Positions 24,864 to 35,831 of a stretch of 64,000 bases of DNA are shown piece by piece. The position numbers were made by a program, and so were the translations under genes. The notes beneath the pieces are model-generated. The model was not told the origin of the DNA. It worked only from the letters and a program-made list of their open reading frames with translations, and ran no database searches. Position 1 is the stretch's first letter. Every line of letters begins with the position of its first letter. The stretch comes from Carex sylvatica (lineage: Eukaryota > Streptophyta > Magnoliopsida > Poales > Cyperaceae): positions 409,501 to 473,500 of the forward strand of contig CAXKVR010000003.1 of assembly GCA_964058845.1 (NCBI GenBank). The letters run 5' to 3'.

Positions 24864-25380
24864 TAGGGGTGTTCATTGGATCCGGTTTAGTTGGTTTTGA
24901 ACCGAACCGAATTAGTTTGGACCAAATGGTTCTGTTTTTTCGGTTTAATGGTTCAGTTCGATTTTCTTTTTAAAACCGAATTATTATTTCGGTTCGGTTC
25001 GGTTTGAAATTTTTTAAAACTGAAATAACTGAACCGAACCGACCGAACTTTTATATATTATGAATTTAGTCCGGACCGTCTCGGTTTATTTCTTAATACC
25101 CGGTTTATTTTGTAATAAATTGCTTAAAATACTTCAGTCTATTTTTTAATATCCCGGTTTATTTCTTAATATATTTTGGTTTAGTATAAATCAATTACTT
25201 TAAATAAAAAATTAATATATTTCAGTTTGAACCGAACAAACCGAACAGAATGAAATAAAACTTTGGTTCAGTTCGATCGGTTGCAACACTAAATCAGTTC
25301 CGTTCGATTCTATTTTTAAAACCGAATTATAACTTTGATTTTCCTAGTTCAATTCGGAATTGAACCGATGAACACCCCTA
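24864..25380. mobile_element. hAT-type MITE (517 bp)
   Basis: Ends TAGGGGTGTTCATTGG and CGATGAACACCCCTA, the typical hAT inverted repeat. An 8-bp target duplication flanks it with one mismatch (ACTGAAAC at 24,856; ATTGAAAC at 25,381). The interior is filled with GAACCGAACCGA/TTCGGTTCGG words. No transposase, hence non-autonomous. Confidence 0.88.
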
Positions 25381-25642
25381 ATTGAAACTATATATAGAAC
25401 TCAAAAGAAGCTTGTCAGTCAGAGTTATTATTAATTCTTGGAATCTCTTTTTCATACATTAGAGGGTATTTGTTCCAGCTTTAATGCCCGTAATGCCATG
25501 GTCAAGAAAAGGACAAGCTCCAGAAAAATCACAAGAATTTCCTGTTTCAGAATTATCTGTTCTGGTATATCAAAAGGTACAATTAATGTTAACTTAAAAG
25601 AGTTGCTATATCTAGTCTGATACAGAGAGAAAAAAAGAAGAA

Positions 25643-26352
25643 GGAAAAATTAGTTATTGGCCACTATAAAATTTTTAAATTTAAAAAATATCATCTTAAA
25701 TTTTAAAATTGTAAAAATGTCACTCTAAACTTCATTAATTTCTAATTTTGCCACTCCAAATAATTAATGATGAAAATACCCTTCTTCTCTTCTTCTCCTC
25801 CTGCCTCATCTCCTTCTCCTGCCATGGCGAAGATGGGCTCTTTCTAACCTTGCAAATTAAGCTGGAGCTACAGCTTGCACCTTCAAATGTTTAGTCAGGT
25901 TAATATAACGCCCCTATTGTGCAAGCATAGAAACATTGTAACTATGCATACATATGTACAGTTCGAACAATACAAATAAGTTAGAAATGCAACATGCAGA
26001 AATGACTATTATTTGATTCCATGTATGAACTTACAAACACAGAGAAATTCTGCACCTGATAGTCTGCAGCTCTGAGAAATTCCGACTCGTCCAGTATCTC
26101 AGTGCTCGCCGCTAAGTCATCTGAACAACGGATGTCGATTATTATTTATAAGTTAATCTTAATGCCATGGCAGGAGAAGAAGAGGAGGCAGGAGGAGAAG
26201 AAGAGGAGGCAGGATATTTTCATCATTAATTATTTGGAGTGGCAAAATTAGAAATTAATGAAGTTTAGAGTGACATTTTTACAATTTCAAAATTCAAGAT
26301 GGCATTTTTCAAATTTGAAAATTTTGGAGTGGCAAATAACCAATTTTTTCCC
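25643..26352. mobile_element. Fold-back element X5 (about 710 bp)
   Basis: The outer arms GGAAAAATTAGTTATT and complement continue into AATTTTGCCACTCCAAATAA, then a CTTCTCTTCTTCTCCTCC tract ending in CCATGG, with the whole series inverted on the other side. The arm module (TTTTGCCACTCCAAATAATT) is the same as in the inner arms of X1 (about 20,770-20,910). About 300 bp of non-repetitive loop lies between the arms (25,830-26,160) and has no recognised origin. Target duplication unclear. Confidence 0.75.
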
Positions 26353-27761
26353 AAAAAAAAGGTGCTATAATCTTGATTCCTAAAGCTTTAAACGATAATG
26401 GATTGGTACTTTTGAAAATAATGTTATTTCTTTCTCCAAATAGACCACATAACTGCACCTCTTATTAATTCTACAAGTAATCTATACTTTAATACCTTGA
26501 TTGGATGGAGAGTAGTGGAAGTGAGGAATAGAAAGGAATGGAATAGAATAGAAAGAGAGATTAACATATTCAACTTTTTCGTGTTTGGATGATTAATGAG
26601 AAAAAATAAATTTAACTTTTATTTCCGTCTTATTTCTTCCTTGTTTAGTTGATTAAAATTTAGAAGGTTAATGAGAAACTCGATAACTGTTGTAGGTTTA
26701 TGACAAAAAAAATTTGTATGAGAATTATATAGATAAGATATATAGTTGAACATTTGTGTTATTTTTTCTAAAAATATTTGCAACAAAATTTTTTTCTATC
26801 CGTTACACATCAAATTAAGAGAAAACCGATTCTATTAATTACAATGATACAAGGTTAAACCTTTAATCTCTGACATAATTTTGTTAACCAATCACGATTT
26901 GATGTTTTTTTTTTTTCCCCTAGATCCCTTCCTCTCCTCTCCATCTAAATTGCTAAGCATCAATCACCGATTAAAATGCAATACTCAAGATTCGTTTCAG
27001 ATCCTCTTGATTATGTGTGTCATGATGTACTAGTAGTTTTTTTTAATCTAATGCTATTGTTTTATATATCTATATTTTTACCAAAGTACCTTTGTGTTCA
27101 AAAGAATTTTCAATACAACACATAATATACCCTTCAGACATAGCTTTGTGGTTGGTTTAATGAAATTCACATCCTCTAAGATTCTCAAAAAAAATATTTG
27201 ATTTTTGAAAAAAAAAAATTAACCGTTCGAAGTTTTGAAGCACTACTCTAAAAACAATCAATTTCCAATTAATATTTTCTGTGCATTACAAATATGCTCC
27301 GAATTAAATATGGCCCGGTTTTAAGGTAAATTGAAACTTTCAGTTATCTCGTGGAATACAGAATCGGTTCAATGGGGAACAAGTACGGAAGCTCTATCTT
27401 TTTCTTTTCTTGTCAAACTTCAAATTAAAATTCTAGTGAATATTAAATTGTTTTAGTAAAAATATTTTGGCGGTTCTTTAATTGGAGCTTCTAAGAAATC
27501 TCTTGAAGAAAAGAAAAGAATAAAGAGAATAATGACAAACTTTAGACTGAACTAGTTATAATTAATGCTTTGCACGTCTAGAAGATCATAGCGCCACAAA
27601 ATTAAAAATTTATAACCTCTGCCAGCAATTGTACAGAAAATAATGTATCAACAGAAGTTGCATGTTCGATATTTTATTGCTCCTGTGATTGTTTTTTTTA
27701 TCATAAATATAATTAGTACGTATTTTCATGGTCTGCACGGAGAGTAAGAAAAATACCTGTC
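26353..27761. other. AT-rich spacer upstream of CslD copy 2
   Basis: No gene seen. The proximal 200 bp before the TATA box are presumed promoter; no specific element could be assigned beyond similarity of the last 60-80 bp to the copy 1 promoter. Confidence 0.5.
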
Positions 27762-27769
27762 TATATATA
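27762..27769 (+). promoter_or_regulatory. Probable TATA box of CslD copy 2
   Basis: TATATATA within ACCTGTCTATATATACCTGC, matching the copy 1 promoter (12,370). The leader following it shares CTTCTTCAATTCGTCTAA with copy 1. Confidence 0.6.
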
Positions 27770-27838
27770 CCTGCGATCGATCACAACTTCTTCAATTCGT
27801 CTAATAGGGGTCTTTTCTGAAACTTCTAATATAGTTTT

Positions 27839-27926
27839 GTAAGTATTAATTCTGCAATCTCATGAGTCTAATGTCGTTTTCTGATATCATAAAATTTTGA
27901 AAGTATTTTGGTTGGAATGATTGTAG
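27839..27926 (+). other. Probable short 5'-UTR intron of CslD copy 2
   Basis: Donor GTTTT|GTAAGTATT and acceptor GATTGTAG|GAGCAGCC, 88 bp, 20 bp before the ATG. It is much shorter than the 418-bp counterpart in copy 1 but shares its first bases with it. Confidence 0.55.
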
Positions 27927-27946
27927 GAGCAGCCTAGATTGGACTC

Positions 27947-30900
27947 ATGGCATCACCGCCGGGAGAAACCGGGAGTGGGAGCGAGTCCAGCTACTCAACA
28001 GGCTACATTGCCCGACGGGACCCACAATCAGGTCTATTTATACCAGTTGAAGACTCGGCTAACTCCAATGGCGAGTATGTGAACATACAAGTACCCGCGC
28101 CGGTCTCTCTGGAAGACCATGCGCGGCTCGAGGGTCTCTACCTCATGAACACCATGCTCACTGGTGGCTTTGCAACAAAGACTCGCGCGCATGGTATGCC
28201 ACGTAAGGTGGAAGAACGGCCTGTGCATGCCCCCGACCTTTGTCACCTACCCGGCTGCAACAACAAGGCCTTGGCTAAGGATACGTGTCAATGCCGACTA
28301 AAAATTTGCGCACCGTGCTTCATTGATGCAATCAATCATGAGCGAGGCAAGCTGTGTCCCGGGTGCCAGATGCCATATGGAAACACTAACCTGAATGACT
28401 TTCTGGGGACAAATGAAAGGAGGCCTGAGAAAATCCGGAGACCGACTCCGAGCATTGCGACTTCGATGGACTTTGATAACGAGTCGATGTACTCGGTTGC
28501 GGGATATAGGAGGAACCGTGCGATGGGGAATGCGAGGGTCATGCTGGAAGATAAGGAGAATAGTGTCAGAGTTCGCGCAGTTTCTGTGGATAGCATCGAC
28601 GACACTCCCAGCCATTATGGTGGTCCCGAAGGACGGCTCGGGGGCAAGAGATGGAGACCCCTTGCTCGCAAGACGAAAGTCTCTTCCACAACTCTGAGTG
28701 CATATAGGTAACTACTGACTATAACATTTGCAACTTTGCATCATATATTTTGGTGCAATTTTGCATCATATATTTTGGTTGTGAAAGAGGCCATTACACC
28801 AATGTTTTTTTGTCTTCTGCCATGATCAACCATGCACAAGTAATAACACGGCAGAGGAAAACGATCAAAATTTTCCCATAATATTTATATTTTATTAAAA
28901 GAAATAGTTTCAGGAAAAGCTGTCCTACATGTAATTTCTGTTAGTGCGAAAAGGTTCCTCATTGAACAATCTGGTGTGCTGTACCCTTTCTTTTGTATGT
29001 ACTTCGGTGTGTTCTGTAGTGCACACAAGATGTTCGGTGAAATGTCTGAATGACTATTTCATAACAAGTTTGTCATCAATTATTTATTGCAAGCACTCTT
29101 AGCTAAACATATTGTCAATGTACGGAAACATATGTGGTAACATGTAAATTTAATGTTATAATCTTATGTCAATCTTATGACATAAAATAGATGCGCACTC
29201 AAATATTGTTTTGCTTTTCAGGTTGCTCGTGCTTGTCCGAATAGCTGCAGTTGCCTTCTTCATCATGTGGCGAGTTCTTCACATCAACAATGATGCTGTC
29301 TGGTTGTGGGCTATATCTGTCGTATGTGAGATTTGGTTTTCATTTGTTTGGTTGCTTGACCAGATTACGAAACTATCGCCAATTAATCGAGTGGCTAATA
29401 CTTACGTACTCAAGGAGAAATTTGAATCAAAGAGTGAGTTTAATCCAGCCGGGCAGTGCAAGCTCCCCGGCATTGATGTGTTTGTCAATTCTGCTGACCC
29501 ATCAAAGGAACCGCCACTTGTAACTGCAAATACAATCCTCTCTGTACTTGCTGCGGACTACCCTGCCGATAAGCTCACATGCTACCTTTCTGATGATGCC
29601 GGTGCGCTTTTAACTTATGAGATGATGGCAGAGACATCTAATTTTGCAACATTGTGGGTTCCATTTTGCCGAAAGCACAGCATTGAACCAAGGAATCCAG
29701 AAAGTTACTTCAACTTGAAAAGAGATCCTTACAAAGACAAGGTAATTTTTAGATCTTAGAGAACCTTTTGGCTGGGGCCATCTTCCTCAAAGACAAAAAA
29801 TACAGAGAACCTTTAATTTTTGAATGCCTTTTGTTGATTATACCTGAGAAGAGTAATATTTTTTGAATGTGCAGGTGAAGCCTGATTTTGTGGGAGACCG
29901 TAGATTGGTCAAAAGAGAGTATGATGAGTTCAAAGTGCGGATCAATGGACTACCTGAAGTGATAAAAAAACGATCAAACAAATTAAATTCTCTTAAGCAA
30001 ACAATAATGCAACAACAGATACAGCCAGGCGAAGACACTGAGGTCGGAAGACTAGTAAAGAAACTAAAGGCGACTTGGATGGCAGACGAGACTCCTTGGT
30101 CTGGAACTTGGATTAAACCCACAAAGGAACATGCAAGGAGTGACCATCCCGGCATCATACAGGTTTGTCTAGATACAATTTGTTTTTTTTGAACTGGTAA
30201 AATCTGAATATCAATAGAACATTGTAGATATACAAGAATGCTCCTTGATTGTCTTAGGTGTTTCTTTTTAGGAAGCACAAAGCTCCATTCCAGTTAAATG
30301 AGAGAGATGATCTAATCTTTAACAAACTAACAAAACCTTCTTAAAACAAACTATAGGTGATGGTTAGGCCCCCAAGCAATGAGCCGCAGCATGGAAGCAC
30401 AGATGGTGGCTGTGGGGTTCAGCTTGATTTCACTGAAGTTGACGTGCGACTACCAATGCTAATATATTTGTCTCGGGAGATGCGCCCAGGTTACGACCAC
30501 AATAAAAAGGCTGGTGCCATGAACGCACTGCTTCGCTGTTCAGCCGTCATATCTAATGGCCCTTTTGTTGTAGATTTGGATTGTGATCACTATATCTACA
30601 ACTCCCAAGCCTTTCGTGAGGGGATGTGCTTTATGATGGATCGTGGTGCTGACAATGTGGCATTCGTGCAGTTCCCTCATCGCTTTGAGGGTGTCGATCC
30701 TTCTGATCGCTATGCCAACCTGAACAGAGTCTTCTTCGATATCAACATGCGTGCACTAGATGGCATTCAAGGACCTGAATACCTTGGCACCTGCTGCATG
30801 TTTCGCCGCATTTCCTTGTATGGCTTTGACCCTCCTCGGCATAAAAAGAAGGCAAGCTGCCTTGATTGTTGCTTCCCTAAAAGGCGCGTAATTGTGCACG

Positions 30901-32198
30901 AGGTTGGTGAATCTGAACAACCTCTTCAGCCATCCGAGGAGGTTCTAGATGATCCAGCATGGCGAAGGAAATTTGGGAGCTCAAATGTATTCCTTACTTC
31001 CATCAGAGAAGCTGAATTAAATGGGCGACCACTCTCTGAGTACACACCTATTATGAGTGGTCGTGGATCAGAACTGCTAGTTGTTCCTTATGAGCCACTG
31101 ACAGCACACAGGCTTGCTGAGGCAATTGAGGTTTTGTCATGTTGGTACGAGAACAAGACAGATTGGGGTAATAATGTTGGATGGATTTATGGCTCAATTT
31201 CTTACACTGTTATTACTGGATACAACATGCATAACCGTGGATGGTTCTCAGTCTATTGTAGCACGAAACCAGACAGCTTCCGTGGCACTACACCAATTAA
31301 CCTCACTGATCGGCTCCACCAGGTTTGTAAATTGGTCAACATAATTTTTTTGAAATTACTCTATAGTACTTTGCCAGCTTTTGACATTTTTTTATTTTTA
31401 TTTTTTTTGTTGTCATAGCTTCGTCAATGGGCTGCTGGATCCATCGAGATATTCTTTTCAGGTAGTAATGCACTTTTATCGGGCCCGAGGATGAAGTTTC
31501 TTCAACGAATTGCGTACTTGAATGTCGCCATCTATCCGTTTACCTCCATATTTCTTTTCTTGTATTGCTTGGTACCTGCCCTGTCCCTTCTCACTCACCA
31601 ATTCATAGTTGAAAAACTTAGCCTGCCATTCCTTGTCTACCTCCTTGCCCTCTCAATAACTCTTTGCACAGTGGCCGGGCTAGAGATCAAGTGGTCAGGC
31701 ATCACCCTCAAGGAATGGTGGCAAACTGAGCAAATGTGGTTGATTGGTGGGACCAGTGCTAATTTATTTGCTGTCTTTCAAGGGATGCTTAAGGTCATTC
31801 TTGGTATAGAGATAAAACTACCAGTGAAGCATGAATTACCAGTAGATGACGAGGAGGAGTTTGCGGATCTCTACCTCGTGAAATTGACACCTCTCATGAT
31901 TCCTCCAATCATCATCATGTTGGTAAATGTGATTGCAATAGCAGTTGGCGTCAGCCGTGCAATTTACGGGAGCCACACAAATTGGGGACAGGTACTGTGT
32001 GGCGTCTTACTCAGCTTTTGGGTCTTGTCACATTATCTTCCTTTCATAAAAGGTCTCATGGGGAGGAGAGGAAGAACGCCGGCACTTGTTTATATCTGGG
32101 CAGGGCTTATATCAATCACAATTGCGCTTCTTATCATTGCCATCGATCCCCCACCGAACTTCAAATCAGAAATCGGCGGTCCCTTCAGCTTAACTTGA
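27947..32198 (+). CDS. CSLD: CslD-type protein with zinc-binding domain but altered catalytic motifs (copy 2)
   Basis: Five in-phase exons: 27,947-28,707; 29,222-29,741; 29,875-30,162; 30,357-31,322; 31,419-32,198; 1,104 residues predicted, normal for CslD. Exon 1 carries the plant CslD/CesA RING-like domain with cysteines at 99, 104, 114, 116, 121, 124, 137 and 140 (ending [11 protein letters not shown]). The first catalytic aspartates are present (D378-D379), but the usual DDGG is DDAG; D598-C-D600 is intact. The TED motif is S805-Y-T807, so the catalytic-base aspartate is lost, and QxxRW is Q845-L-R-Q-W849. VGTG before CMFRR is LGTC. Membrane segments and plant-conserved region are otherwise normal. 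There are no stops or frameshifts, so a maintained but probably non-catalytic family member is the best reading. A glucan-binding, scaffold or regulatory role is inference. Confidence 0.93.
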
Positions 32199-33760
32199 GG
32201 TTACAATTGATTATTTATATGATATATATATATATATATATTTTTCTTTCATTTCCTTTTCCTCAAGGATGTTGTTATCTCTTCTTTGTTTTAGTATGTT
32301 TGTATAGAATGATGATCAGCAACTACCCAAAAATTAGATCTTTGTTGCTGATCTACGGAATACCTATTTTATGTTCGTACTTGTGAAACTTTTGTAAGTT
32401 TAACTATTTCAGCAATTATTTAATTGATTTATTATGATTTGTTCCTTGAAGGTAATTGCTTCATTGCTCATATATTATATTTTAAATTTGCATTACTCAA
32501 TGGATTCATTCAAGGTTGTGTGTATTCTGCATATTTGTACCACATAACTATCGATATTCTTTTTTTCCAAAACAAATTATTAAATTTGCGCAATATTTTA
32601 CTTTGGTTAGAATGATTATCTATTGTCTTTCTTAAATTTTTTATCTTGTAGAGAGTAATTTAGTATTGCAATTATCTTGATAAAATATACATGTTTGGCT
32701 CTGAATGGTTGTTAAGTAATTTAGAAAAATCTGCTTGGGAAGTTTAAAATCATGCATAAGCATATCACTTTTATTGTAATTGTTTAGATAATTAGGATTA
32801 AACGGCATTTACCATGCTTTTTTTTTATTATTATAAAGAAGTGATATTATATTTCACCTATTCCCTTTCTTTGTGGACACGTCAACGAAATTTTTTATGT
32901 TACTTGTATCTTATATATTAAATTCTATGACGGAGTTATATAATTAAATGATCTCATTAAGGGACTATCTATAGAGCATAGACCAAGGAAAAAAAATAGT
33001 TTATAAAACATTATATAGGTAGCATAATTATTTCTTAATACCTTTGGATTCTAAATTAAAACCGTAGATGAAGTACAAAACATCAAATTCATTTTTTTTC
33101 AATATTTTTTACACCGCTTAGAAAACCAGTTCTAAAGGGCTTGAGAAGGAAGTGACATAAACAACGCACCCATTTTTAAATTTAAATAATCAAATTATCT
33201 CAAGATGACAACTTCAGTTAATTAAGATTGCTAATTATTGTTTAGAGCAAATCATTCATGTCTCATTAAGTACAGAATTAATTTTCTTAATTTTAAAATT
33301 TGTTTAGAATTCATTCCTCAAATGTACCTGATTTATCTTTCTTTTTTAGAAAAATCTAACGTAAGCTGTTTTTCATTATAAACAGTTACGATTTTCTCAT
33401 TGTTTTGTTTTTGAATTTCTTATCTTTGGTTACTTGTTAAACGACCTTCCTGTTCTGATTGTGACAGTAAAAAGAAGGATTTTTGTTTTACAGAATTTGT
33501 CAAAATTTCTTTGGAATATGACAATTTCTATTCTTTCTTTTTTAAAGGTAGGTGAGGAGTCTACTTGCATTTTGGTTTAGTAGATTGTACACAGTATTTC
33601 ATCAATTTTACAAAATTAATAAATTTATTGAATTGAATTGATTAAAGCTTTATTGAATGATTTGTCAATAACCTTACATACCATACAACAAGATTTATAT
33701 ATATTTGTATCAAAAAAAAAAAAAAATTATATATACAGTACAAGGCTTATAATTAAGAGC
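32199..33760. other. Spacer between CslD copies 2 and 3, part 1
   Basis: 3' flank of copy 2 with a (TA)n tract at about 32,220-32,240, then AT-rich sequence. No gene or mobile element end seen. Confidence 0.5.
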
Positions 33761-34544
33761 TAACGGTCATGTTTGGTTGTGGACTAAATAGTGAAATAAG
33801 GACTTTAAGTTTCACTTATTCCACCAAACGTGATTTAATTGAGCCGGACTAAGATGGAATAAGCCGATCTTTAGACCGGACTAAATTGGCCTAAACTAAA
33901 CCACTTCTCTAGATGGTTTAATTTTAATTGAGTATGAGGCCTAACTTTTCATTATTTTATTATTTTTAATCACTTTTTAAGAAATATAAAATAAGCAAAA
34001 AAAATGTCATTTACATATAAGGAAACTTATAACTTTATCAATTATAGAATCAATATTTTTTTTAAATGGCACAATTTTCTAAATCAACAAAATATGCAAT
34101 CTAAAAAATAATTAAATAAATATTTTTTAAATTGTACTACAAAATAATAAATTTTTTGTTCATCAACCTAACACATTTTTGACAAATAAATTAGTACACA
34201 TATAACTTTAATTAAATAAGATTCATTAAATACAATGTGCTTCTCTAAGATATAGAATTAATTTATACATAACTCGTTTTCTTGTACAATTTCTTTCAAT
34301 CAAAATGAAAAGAAAAAAAATACAAAGAATAGTTTTATTATTGTTATTACAAATTTTGTAGGACAAAATAATTTGTAATATCAAATCATGTCTTAAGCTA
34401 TCAAATTTTTATCAAACAAGGAATAATTTAAGTCAAGATATAAATTTAGATATCAATCAAACATAAATAATTTAGATCGACCTAAGTTGGAATAACTAAG
34501 TTAGACCTCATTAACTTTTAGTCCACAACCAAACATAACCGTTA
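33761..34544. mobile_element. MITE-like element, 784 bp, PIF/Harbinger-like ends
   Basis: Left end TAACGGTCATGTTTGGTTGT and right end complement CCAAACATAACCGTTA, both continuing into GGACTAAA and TTTTAGTCC. The (A/G)TGTTTGG terminal style is typical of Tourist/Harbinger non-autonomous elements. A defined 3-bp target duplication is not obvious, so the superfamily call is tentative. No transposase. Confidence 0.72.
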
Positions 34545-35175
34545 AGAATAGCCTAAATAAGGAAAAAGAAAATAATAACTTCATGTATCTTAATGTTTTC
34601 TTTTTAGGAAACGGGTCTGTAGTATTTTTATTTTCAAGAAAAAGAAAGGAAAAAAAAAAATACCACTTTATTGCCAGAAGTAAAAAGAAGTGTAAAATAT
34701 GTACAATTTGTGTATCTCCAACAGTGTAGGTTTTGTAGATTTTGTTATGTATATTCAACAAATATATCCAATCTCTCTCACATTAATTTGTAACCTGTTC
34801 CATGTATTGTTTTATTAACTGGAAATGAATTTCCTTTTGATTAAATGTATGAAAATAATAGTGTTATTTAGCACCCCAATTTCATTTGTTTGACCAAATA
34901 CCTAAGAAGTTGTTTAACAATACGTACTGATGTGTATTGTATCATTATTCTAAAAGAACAAGTAATATACAATTTGAAATTTAGTTAAAACTAACTATCA
35001 TGAATTTGTCTGTCTTGTGCCGTGTTAGTGCTTCTCATACTCAACTGACCTCATTTTGTGCAATTTATTAATTTTACTTCCTTCATTAATTTAATTATAA
35101 GGCTGGCTGGCCTTACCTATAAGCTATAGGCTATGACCCTTTCTTTCTAATTCAATGTACTGGAAGGTTGCACAC
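34545..35175. other. Upstream region of CslD copy 3
   Basis: AT-rich, no gene seen. Short palindromic patch TATAAGCTATAGGCTATGA near 35,120. Presumed promoter region for copy 3; it shows no obvious similarity to the copy 1 and 2 promoters. Confidence 0.45.
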
Positions 35176-35182
35176 TATATAA
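35176..35182 (+). promoter_or_regulatory. Possible TATA box of CslD copy 3
   Basis: TATATAA in CACACTATATAACTTTGC, about 60 bp before a splice-donor-like GAAT|GTAAGTGG, giving the same TATA, short leader exon, intron, ATG order as in copies 1 and 2. Confidence 0.45.
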
Positions 35183-35238
35183 CTTTGCTTCCCTTTCAAT
35201 TACATGGCACCTCACAGGTCTTTCTTCTTCCTCTGAAT

Positions 35239-35614
35239 GTAAGTGGTTTCCAATCTTTTATTCAAATAAAACTTTCATTCATGCACCTTTTATTTGCCTC
35301 ATGCAAATTTCATACATTCACCTTTTGAGTTACAATTGATAACAGCCCAACTGCACCTTTTCCTTGATTTTTATTCTTTTTCTTTTTCTATTCATTTTTG
35401 TAATTTGGAAAAGTGGATGAAGCCTGACGGTTTCTTGATTTCTTAATTCAATCCCAGGGAAATTCAACATTCCCTGCTCACTGGAACAGAGCTTGAATTT
35501 CCAAACCCTGTTTGTGATTTCATCCTAATTTTTTTTTTAACTGTTTTGTTGGATCATTAGAAATATTAAGATGCAACTAGTTACTTCAAATCAAGGTGTT
35601 CCAAAAATTCAAAG

Positions 35615-35645
<31 letters not shown>

Positions 35646-35795
35646 GTAAAACGGGATCAAACCTCCCAACTTTTAAAGATCCACAGAAAAATTCATATGG
35701 AATTTAAAACCCGTGACCTTCCGTGCGGAGAGTATAATAAAATCCTTGTGCAAGTTAACAAGGCAGTTAACATGAAATCAAACTAATGCATGCAG
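35239..35795 (+). other. Possible 5'-UTR intron of CslD copy 3
   Basis: Donor CTGAAT|GTAAGTGG and acceptor ATGCATGCAG|ATTGAGC, 36 bp before the ATG at 35,832. Contains a poly-T run of about 26 bases (35,620-35,645). Inferred by analogy with copies 1 and 2. Confidence 0.45.
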
Positions 35796-35831
35796 ATTGA
35801 GCACTGTAGTGCATGATAGATTCATTCACTC

